This document shows, one piece after another, positions 11,204 through 23,200 of a DNA stretch of 64,000 bases. Made by a program: the position numbers and the translations under genes. Each line of letters starts with the position of its first letter. Within the stretch, counting starts at the first letter, position 1. The DNA comes from Pomphorhynchus laevis. Its lineage: Eukaryota; Acanthocephala; Palaeacanthocephala; Echinorhynchida; Pomphorhynchidae. Under the pieces are notes generated by a model. The model did no database searches, was not told where the DNA came from, and worked only from the letters and a program-made list of their open reading frames with translations. The stretch is taken from positions 38,630-102,629 of the forward strand of contig WNNJ02001072.1 of the NCBI GenBank assembly GCA_012934845.2, read 5' to 3'.

Positions 11204-14200
11204 CTGAAAGAACACAGTATTACATCAAAAATAATAATTTCAATTACCCTAGTGCGACGCAGATAATCTTCATCCTCTTCAGTATTTTCATCAGAATCAT
11301 CATTATTTTGATCACTTTGCTCGTTTTGGTCAGTTCTTGAATCGGTGCTCTTAAAAATAAAATAAAAAATATAAGTAACTATAAATTTAAAATTAATTAA
11401 TATAAATTAATTAAAATTTAATTAAAATTTTAAAATTAAATTAGATTAAAATTCTTAATTTATTAAATTAAAGTTGCACGTTTTGGTCCTTTTAATGCTG
11501 AATGGCGATCACTCGACTCGTCTGCTTTTATTGCTTTTAATGAACAATTTTCGTCTTATATTTTGCAAATTTAATTAAAGTTATTTCTGACTTCAATGTT
11601 ATCAATTCCAAAATTATGTTAATTTGTGAACAAGTACCACCATCTGTATAACCGTCTGTAAATTTACATTTTATCGTGAATGCCATCTTGAACGTCAAGA
11701 TTTCAAATTTTATTTTGATTATTGATTACCAAATATAAAATCAAGTGAATTGCTTATTATAAAAACGAACGCAGTTTAATTTATTTATAGTATGAAATCA
11801 AAGAAACGACAATTTATATTATTCGAGTTAAAAGGTCCAGTCCAATATTTTAATAACCGCGGATATCCTCTTGAACTACTGTTTCACAATACGCAAAAAT
11901 TTTATATAAAAGTTGTACCATCAAAAATTAAAAAAAAAACTGAACAAAAAACTATAACATCACATCAAATAAATTGTGCAAATATTGTCCACGAGTTAAA
12001 ACAAAATTCAAGCAACAAAAACACTATGCCACAATATAAAATTGAATCAAACAAATATAATTTATCAAGATCAATTCACTATTCCAATAAATAAGACCCC
12101 GACTGTTAAGGACCACCAACATCAAGCGGAGGGGAGGAAAAGAATACAAAAGGAATAATGAGGATCAGTTGCAACAAATTTACAACTAAAGATCAGTTAC
12201 AACAAAATGGATTCAATGTATTAATCAGGATCGATTGTTCGACCAAAATTAAAAAGAGCTCAAAAATATTCATATTTTCAAAGAACATTTTGAATATCTT
12301 GTTTGAATGATTAAAATATAATAATATTTTCAACTTAAGCCAATATAACCGTGCTATTTACGATAACGCAATAAAAATTATATCTTATCATTGCAAAATT
12401 TTGAGATATTTCAAATTTAAATTATTTTTTGAACAAAAAATAGAAAAAATTGTATGTTTTTTCGTGAGAGCATAGAAAAAATCTTAAATCATTATATATC
12501 AATAAGATATATAAAAAATACCTGAAAATAAAATTTTAAGTTTCTAACATTGAAATTTGAAATTTAAATTCAATTTTAAATTTTTATGAAAAAAAATTAA
12601 ATTTTAATTTATTTTATACCAAAACGCATTTAGCCAAAAATGGTTATACGTTATTTGAAAATGAATTGTACAAGCATATTTTCACAAAGTAAAACAAAAT
12701 TCAAGTAACAAAAGCACTATGCCACAATATAAAACTGAAAACAATCAAATAAATATAATTTATTAAGTTTAATTAACTATAAAAATATATAAAACAATAA
12801 ATTTAATAGGATATTTTTAAAATAAAATCTGTTTTATTATTAGAATATTTTTTGATCTAGGGACAAAGGTAGATGGTTTAGCCATATGAAATTCCTAGCA
12901 TCAATACTAGCAGAAATTTTCATAAGGTCATTTAGGGAAACTTCGTTAAAGAAATGTCTTTCGTTATAGATTTGTATCGTTATGCAGATGTTTTTATTGT
13001 ATGTGTAAATGAAGTTTGTTGCATTAGAAGCATTTTTGGTTCTTGCTTGTTTAACGGTTCCCAACTATCACATACCGTTATATTCTAACGCGTCTTCAAA
13101 TGTATATTCGCTGAAAATGTTTTTAATCTTTTTAAAATTTACAAGCTTCCTTAATACCCTACTACATTTGTTTTCTGCTCAGAGTATAATAGAATTTAGG
13201 TGGCAAATATGGACAGGATCACGTACAGGTACACCGAGAAAAAGCAATAAAAATATCAGTACTGTACATTGGATTTGTAAGCTTCGAAAGGTATGTTATC
13301 TTTTTGGTGACTGCGTAGGCTGCGGTAATATCTAAGTGAGAAGTAAAGTCGGAGGTGTAGGGTAGACTTCGGTAATGGATGCCTGGAGAGGAGGTAGAGT
13401 GGACGTGAAATAAGGAGATGAGAGGAAGGTGAATTTTAGCGATGTAGATGGGAAGAGAAGTGGTGTGAAAGTAGATTTGCATAGTTGACGAGTGGATGCA
13501 ATGGGTGGTATTAGAGTATTAAGATCTTCAAATGGATCGTGAACCTAAGCGAGTCGACCACATTTGGTTCGTAAATTTTAAGTCGGTTCCAAAGTGTTCG
13601 ATACATAATGACGGTAAGGAAACATTCTATCTTTGCAGATGTCCTTATTGTATTTTGGCCACTTGAGAATCTTAATTCTGTTTATAAGACATTTTTTCAT
13701 CGTTTATTGTTTAATTGAGACATTTGATAGAAATGTATGTACAGAGAGAGGGATTACTAAATCAAAATGCTTATTCTAGATCCTGTCTATTCACATTGAA
13801 CACAAATTGATGAGAATAATAAAAGATTAGATATATACCCCACCAATTAGCATGAAATAATATTAATATCAATAAAAACAAACAAAACTTCAACTCGGAT
13901 GGCAAAATCATCGCTGCTTTAAAAAATTAAATTCACAATTATTTAAAACGATTTAATTGGCTTTTAATTAATTTAAAGACCGATCGATCCCAGTTATTAA
14001 AAGCTATTTTGCAACGATATTTGCATTTAATAGATTTAATATCTTTTATAAACACTTATTTGTTATTTTTATTTGCAAAGTGAATACATGGCTAATTTAC
14101 TATCTATATATCGAACAATATGTGATGTTATATTTATTTCTACTATAATAAGTAAATAACATGTGCGTTTATCCGTTCTCCTAATTTTTCATTCCTTACG

Positions 14201-17200
14201 ATTACGGACTTACGCAGTAAGAACGGTTCTTCTAAGATAAGCGACTGTTATTTATTAATATTTGAAATGTAGATTCAATATTAACAAAAAAAAGATTTAT
14301 TATTTAATTTATTTAAAATTAATTTAAGGAAGAATTAATAACAACGCGCTTACCACACGAGCATCACGATTAATTTGTCTATCACCATCTTCGTCGAATT
14401 CGTCTTCGTCTTCATCATCATCATCGTAATCAGAAATAACATCTGAGCACTCGCCAGTATAAAAAAGAACAGCATTTGGGATAAGTTTCTCCCTCATAAA
14501 GTGGCCAATTTCATAGTGTTCTTCGAGGATTTCATCAAGTTCGCTCAAGTTTTCGTCATCTCCTTCTTTTGTAACAGCCGGCGGTGAGAAAAAGTTGAAA
14601 AATGAATCTCGTGGAACTGTCTTAAACACGTATTTAGATTTGCCATCGTGTTTGTTGCTAACTTTCTTACGAATCGCGCGCATTGTGATATTCATATTCG
14701 GATGCCAATCGATTTGGCATCCTGAACATCCGACTATTTCTGGACCTTCGTACATGAAAGGTTCCTCTTTACTAGGTGGTACTCGTAATTCGTACTGCTT
14801 TGTAAGGCGGTCGTTTTTAAAGAATTTGTTAGGAAGGAATGTAAAAACCAAAGTAAACTTCTTTATTTCATCATTTTCCGTTGTTTTGTCATGTTCCAGT
14901 GCAATATTTGAAAGATATTGAAGAACTGGTTCGTCATACTCCTAACACATCAAAAATAACATGCAATTTATAAAAATAAATGTAATATAATGTTTCATTT
15001 TTTAATTTTTCATAGAACATTTGCTGATAAAAATGGTTATGCAAGATTACATTTAAATCATTGATAGTTTGGAAAAGAAAGTATAAATAGATTAATGGAT
15101 ATATGAAATATTATTTTAAGGACAGTAAATATATAAACCATGAGTTAATGTCTTTGTTAGCTATTTGTAAATCAATAAAAACCTTAATTTGCGCAATGAA
15201 AAAATAAGGTTAATTACTAATCAGCTGATTTCACTACAATATTTCTTAACAAATATTATCTCACAAATAATTACAAGCAAAATTCATATATTAAAAATGT
15301 CCTAAAACTATTTACGATCTACACTTGTGAAACAATCAAATGCTCTAACTATTTTTAAATCAAAAATGGTAAAAACAATATTATAATAAAATAATATTAA
15401 TAGTAATATTATAATAAATATATATTATAAATCATTATCATAAATCAATATTACATATAATACATATGTATATATAATAAATCTATATTTAAAATATTTT
15501 AAATTTATATTATATAAATTTATAAATTTAATTATATTAAATAAATTTTATATTAATATATTATCTTCTTAATATGTAATTAAGAAGATATTTGATATAT
15601 ATAAAATATTATTATAAATATTATTTGATATATAAAAATTATGTTTGTTTTATTTGGATTACGTATGATTTTTACTGTACTGACTTAATATTCTTTAAAA
15701 AAAGAAAATAAAGTCTTATATATTATTGAATTTTATTTATTATTATATTTTATAATAAAAGTATTTTCAGCTAAAAACTCATTTAAAACTTTTAATTGCA
15801 ATAGTTATTTCTTAATTGCAACACTTATTTCCATCGTCTTTTGACGATGGAAATAAGCGACAACATTAATAAAATCTTAAGAATTATTTATTATTTAATT
15901 ATTATTTATTTTTTATATTATAAATTGATTGTTTACTCATATTGGATTATTTATTAGTGAAGAGAGTGAAGTGAAATATTTATTTAATCGAATTTTCAGT
16001 AGCCTACTGCTATCATCTTCAGGAGTAAATGAAGATGATAGCAGATGGATGAAGATTATATTTACTCCTGAAGATGATAGCAGTAGGCTATTGAAAATTC
16101 GATTAAATAAATATTTTACTTCACTCTCTCCACTAATAAATAATAAAATATATTTATAATATTTATTTGAGCTATAATGAAGTTATATCAACATTCACTT
16201 AATAATTGTATAGCCCCATTATATTTTTTCGGTTTCCATCCTAATTACAGAATTATAAAATTATTAGTTCAGTGATATTAATAAATCAGTGTCACTAAGA
16301 ACAAACAGTTAGAAATCTTAATAACCGGACGTTTACGAAAATATTTAAATATTTTGATGACGAGAAAATAGTGGCGTATTTAGATGACTAGGAAATAGTG
16401 ACGCACTTAGATGACGAGAAAATATTAACTCATTTGACACAAATGAAACGAGCGGAGTAAAAGCAAGAATGTAAATATACATTCTTGTGGGATCGAAGGA
16501 TGAGATAAGATCACGTATTCTAGGTAGTTCAAGGTTAGATAGCCTAAAAATTATTCAGCTCGACAACGCAATAAAATTTACATTTGCTAATAAATGATTA
16601 GATAATCATTTATTTTTAATAAATGATGCTTTAAATATTACATTTAACTATTAAATGTCATATTAATATAATATTTATATTAATATTGTTCAATGTAATT
16701 TTTACATTGAACAATTTCCGAGAAAACGTTTTGCTTAGATATAAAAAATAAGAACAATAGTTAGAACATTCTTTAGGCAAAACCCTATAAAGAAGAATCT
16801 TCAAATATAAAAATTAAAAAGTTTTTAAAATGGATTTTGTAAATTCTAAAACATCGGCTTTAAAATTAAACAAGATATGAAATTGAAATTGGATTAAAGA
16901 TTATCGTGTTACCTAAAGCGTATGCATTATTCATGTTATTAGTGTGTTTACCTGGACAAGAGCCGTAATTGGGTCCGCATTCTTTAAAACGTTAAGCCAG
17001 AAATTTGGGATTCCTTTTATATAATCATTAGAATCACCAGCATCAGAACGGCAAACAAATGAATTAGTATTTTGTTCCCTAAACATCATACACTCTTCGG
17101 GAAGTTCAACTTCACACCTGCATTCGTCTTCAATTGGTTCATAAGTTCCATTAATGATCTGCTCTCTCTGTAAATATAAAAAATAGTTAATGTTTTATTA

Positions 17201-20200
17201 GTAATAAATGTAATAGAATGTAGGCTATAATAAAGTTTCCGTCTTTATTCGGACGAAAACTGTAAGATTTTGTTTGCCTTTGTAATTAATCGATAGTGCA
17301 TGTTTAATTCCACTATATTAATTCGTAATATTATACTATGAATTTAATACTATATACATTAGCGCGTGTTTGACCCCACTGCTATGTTGGGTAGAGGAAT
17401 AGGAGGCGATAAATGATAGTATAGATGTTCCTCCTGATTGTTTTATTCATTATTCTGATAAGATAGTAGATAGTTATTTCAGAGGAAATACATCATTAGC
17501 ATGTATTTGGCCTTGCTGCTATGTTGGGTAGAGGAGTTAGGGGCCGAAACCTGATAGCATAGCAGTTCCTCCTGATGACCTCTAATTCTTATTCTGATAC
17601 AACGTCTGTTATTTTTTAGTCATTTCATAAAACTGACTTTTTCAAAATTAATTTTTTATTTATTTTTTTTATTTTTAACTTGATATAAATTCTAAATAAT
17701 GTTAATTATTTATTATTATTTATTATAAAATTTGATTAAGCATTATTATTTTTATTTTATAATCTAAAAACAATTATTAATCTAAAAACAATTATTAATT
17801 TTATTATTTAATTATTAAATTTTGATTTAGCATTATTATGTTTTGTTTATTTTATAATTATATTAAATACGTAGACACAGTTAGCTGATTGAATGTAATA
17901 ATTTTATTATATTTTTAAGTAAACAAATTCTTATAGTAAAAATTATTCAATATTCTAATCATTTCAACGTTACAATAAAAATTCATACATAATTCTCGAG
18001 CTTCTCTTCGTCATCTTTCTCGGCTTGTTTATCCACGTTCATCCTGTTTCTCCTTCTTCTCGGCATCATCGGGCTCAGCCTCGTCATCACACATACCCTT
18101 TCGCGCTCCTTCTGCATGGCAAACATAAAAGGATACTGTATGGACTTGGTGTTTCTTCATAATGTCCTTGATCTCGCGCTCCTCATGGTACTCCTCCAAC
18201 AGATCCTCCTTTAGCAAGTGTTATATTTGTCCCGCGGGCCAAACGTTCACCCGTAGTGTCCTGGCGCACCTTGAAGTTTCTGCCCGCGCTCGACTCCCAT
18301 ATGTGCTGCTCGTCGTCATTATGCTTGGACACGGCCGTGACCCTGTCTGCGATAAACTATGCAAAGTAGAAGCATACTCCAAACTGCCCAATCAAATTAT
18401 CCAGATAAAAATACTTGAAAAACAGTTTTTGTAAAACAACCATCCTTATTAAACTCCATCAAATTCTTCGAATGATGGATCGTGTTTAAGCCATAAATCA
18501 TATTGCATTGACGCACTTTTCTCATTTAATAGTTTTTCAACTCGGATAGCTCCATATAGTTTCGCGTAGTTAGGTGATGTTAATTGTTCAAAATCTATAC
18601 GATTCATATAATCTCCTGATAAAATTAGAAACTCAACTATATCTGCATAATATCCCATCGGTATTCAGTATACCATCGGTATTCTGTATTTGATAGCTTG
18701 CATTATATTCAATCAGAAGTCGAACCTGCCAAATACTAACCATACGATCAGCCAAATGAGAAAGCGTACTGTGGATATCTTCATTGTAGTATTAATTTGG
18801 ATTTAGTCCATATTGTAATAGGTACTTGAGAATATCTATATATTCGATCAAGATTACAATTCTAATTGGACTATTACTTGTCGAATCCATGCTATTAGGA
18901 CTTCCACCGTGAGCGATGAGCATTACCACCTTCTAAATATCTTGACAACCTATAGCAAGCATCATTAGGGTGACTTCATCTGAATTGTTTAATTCTACAT
19001 CATTGGTATTTTAGTAGGCATTCAAGAACTTTCGAATTTCTTAGTAGGAAAACTTTATTAAGAGATGCCACGAATTCAACAACAATGTCGCTTCCAAGTT
19101 GAGGATCTGTTTCAATTATTCTAAGCACTAGCTGTAAAATAATTGTGCGTGAAGATTTAGAAGTCTTCAACAAATGAAATTGATCAAATGCTCGTTTAAA
19201 CGTATTTTCTAAAAGTGTTCTCCGATACTCCATCATTTGTTCAGTGATAATATCATTTCTTAACACTTCATTTTTTTGGCCGTAAAGGGAATTGCAATTT
19301 TCCATAAATTCATTAACTCGAATAAACAAATTGACCGACTGTTCCTTAATTGTTGGTTATTTCAGAAGCGACAAAGAAGCATTATGATTAGTTGTGGATT
19401 TGTATTTCATTATACAAAATACAAAAGATTTCTTTAATTCAATATTATTAATTATATAATAAATTTGATAAATTACAATTATATCTAATTACAATCAATT
19501 ATAATTACAATTTACATTTAAATTGTCTCGAATGTCATCAGCTGTCTTTGCAGGAGCCATCAGTTAGTCACTCGTGAAAAATGTAATGCAAAGCAGAGCG
19601 AAGAGCAAGAACGAATATTGACTGTCCACGAATTAGTATTGAAATGTCGATGATGAACCAACGAACTGTGCAATTCGAGATTCTAATATAGAAAATGCGC
19701 TCGGGGTATCACCGATTAAGCAGCTGTATACGGAATTTTATCTAAAACCACTATCTGTATGTTTGATTGATGAGACAATACGGTATCCGTAACAAACAGT
19801 GCAGTAGGCTAGACTTGGACAAAAGGTCAGATTTTAGTAAGGAAATCACAATTGTCTGAAAGATAACCGTTGCATGCCAGAATAATTGATTTTTGCCACA
19901 TAACCATAGCTTAGGTGTATATTTTCTGTCAATCCATACCAAGCAGTGAGGAGGTCACGAAACGCCATGTGATTGGAAGCATACCAACCAGTATAAAAAG
20001 ATAGTCAGTCATGCAGAAGCAACGACTATATGCACATGACCGTTCGCATTTTGAATTCGCGTGTCCAAAGTTCGATGTTCTTAAAGTGTAACGCACTGTG
20101 TTCTAGGATATTAGATCTAAATGTCAATTAAGATTGTAAAATATCATCGAAATTCAGTTAACCCTGATGAATCGCGAAATTTCACAGAATTTTCGTATTA

Positions 20201-23200
20201 CAGTTTGAGTATAATCATGGGTCTAGGATGTTAAGATCAATTAATTTTATTGGATGGCTAAATGTTGACTAAAATGTGCTGATGTGCACTTGATTGATCC
20301 AAAGCAACTTGAAAACATATGTATGCCACTCGCTTTCCTATTCTTAAAAACATTCGGGATTGGACATACAAGTCCGCTGAATAAATGCCAATTTGTGTTG
20401 ATAAGCCTTCGTGATGTATAAGTGAATGAACAGAAGTAAATTGAACATTCATCTCGAATAATCGAGATTAAGATAGAATTTGTGTTGATATCGTGTAATA
20501 AATCTTATCGAAGCAATATAGATGTGCCAATGAGTAAGAATTCGAAAGTGTTCAGATATATTCGTCGAATTATAGGCTCAAGTTGTGATAGCAGAAATCG
20601 TTAACACGTCATCCTGTGTGAATCATTCATGACAATAAATAGTATCACTTTCAGTGAGTAACGGTGGATTCCGAAATATTTTGTAGTACGGTTGACATGT
20701 ACGGACATATCTAAGCCATGTTTGACAACCCCAATTGACAGATCAAGCTAATAAATGTGTTATTTTCCTCTGTTGTTAATAAGGCTAAATTTTAATTACT
20801 TAAATACAAAACTAATGGTGTGCAGAACGTTCATAACTATGATAGGACGATGACTGTAAAATTCCACTGGATGTGACTGTTCAAAATTGACATGGAATAA
20901 TCGGGATATTCACCTCTCCCAAACCAATCCGTCTGATTCATTATGTTTACTTAAGGCAATTAACGAACTAGTTGTCGATGAATGCATTGATGATGCTTAT
21001 TGAGTTGTCATGTGTATCGCGTATCAAGCTAATCGAATGACAAATCTGCGAGAATCAACGCCAAATTTTATAAGCGTTACGGTACATGCAATCGTACGTT
21101 GATTTAATTGACTTGCACTGCATTTCATTGACTTTGAAATTATCATGTTGGCGATAATGACATTATACTGGGAAATATCAGATAAAAAAGGGGGTTAAAG
21201 ACTCCGGGTTGTTCAGTCGTAGGGCGGCGTGTTGGATCGGTTGAGGGCTCAGATCCCCTGGGGCTGAGGCCATAGAAGAATGGACATGAGACTATCAAAT
21301 CCGAACATCACCGACTGTTTTGAATATGTTTATCTGACTATCTATTTGTCTTGACGATTTTCTTATTGATCGGTTGTATTATTTTATTTAATATAAATAA
21401 GTCTTTATTTATATTAAATATAAGTCTTTATTATTAAATAAAAGTACATATAACGGATGATGAAATAAGCCGTCGTTATAATATTTTAGTATTTTTAATA
21501 AAATACAAAAGCTAATAATAATCGAAAAGGCATTTTTTTAAAGATTTGGTTTGTATTTTTTAAAAGTCATTTTAACGGCTTGATTTGATCAATGACAGTT
21601 CTATAATTATTTTCAACCGAAACGTTTCAAAATCTTCATTTTCTTTTAAAATGTTAAGTTGAAATATATCAACTTTAAATTTAATTTATTTTCTTGTTGA
21701 CGCTTACGGCGGGCAAGTTTACTGAATATAAATAAACATTTAAGATTAGTAGTTTAGATAAAATATTATAACAATTATTTATAATTATTTAAAAGTTTTT
21801 TATTTAAAATTACTGTTTTCGATTTAATTGACGACTCTATAATTAAAAATTTCATAATTTCAATAGATGTTTATTAATTGATCAGTTAATATCTTAATTG
21901 ATCTGGAAATTCGTATATATAAATTAATTTAAGTCACATTATTCATATAAAAGAAATATATTTGTTATGGCATACAATTTATATATTAATAAATATTATA
22001 TAATATTATATAAAATTAAAGTTACCTTTGAAACTAATGGTTTCAACTTTTCGGCAAACTCTTGTTCTAAACAGAAAACTTTGTTATACAGCTCTGATTC
22101 CATGGTGATTGTTTGCAATTGAAGGCTCCTAAGAGCATTGACCCGATTTAATATATTTTCTGGAATGCTAGACAAAGAACGAAAACACTATTGACACTTT
22201 TTATCAAATAACTCGAATCAATAAATTTGTGAAAAACGAAAGAAAAAGAACAGAAATAATTGAAATTGAACACTTATCCAAATATTTTCTAATCAAATTT
22301 GAGGATGCGATATTTGATGACGAATGATAAAGAATTGCACTCAAACTGTAACAGTTTTGTCTGGTTAATAATACGTGTTTTTATAGTGCACATCATATTT
22401 TCAAATATTTCAAATATTCAGAGACGCTTACAAAGTTTAAAATAATTTTAAAAAATTTCTCTTAAAGTTAAGAAAAGCGCAAAATTTCGAATTTTCAAAA
22501 AATTTAAAATTTTCAAAAATTTTAAAGTTAAGGTTCAGAATCAAGACAACCTAAGAAGCACACAATTTCGAATTTCCTGTCAAGGAATATAAATCGTTTT
22601 GCCTTCGAATTACAAGCTCTCAGATTGGTAGTGTGGGTACGCACTCACTAATGGCCTCGCGATTTATAATTTGAGCAATTAGATTGATAAAAACTCGATG
22701 TCCGAAAATCAACAAAGACGTGAAAAGTTACCGGTACTTATATTTTTAAAATCCATTTTTAAACATGATAATAGTTCCATTAAATAAAATACAATAATAT
22801 TAATATAAAATTAATATAATAATATTATATTAATAGTAATACAATATAATATCAATTAATTTAAATTTTGAATAAAAAACCTTAATATACCACCTTCAAT
22901 TATTATCTTGCAATCATTAGAATTGTGGTAAATCCCACGAAATATTGTGTTCTTTGGGTTCACCTTCTCGCATGCAGATTCAATTTTATCCTGCTCTCTT
23001 TTCAATGGCCATTGCCTTTCTTGAGTGGATTCGCTAACATTTATCTGAGTAATTATAGACTTATTTCTCTCGTTATCATCATTTGCACTAAAAATGTTCG
23101 TTTTTGTTATCCTATTATCCGTGACACTCGTCGCATTCAAATAAAAAAATTTTCATTTCCATCAAATGATTTTCCATTTTTGATGATAAAGCGGGTTCAC

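Noticed and set aside
18162-18434. 90-codon plus-strand frame as a gene
   Set aside because: Antisense to the Hsp90 pseudogene, whose minus-strand match is unambiguous.
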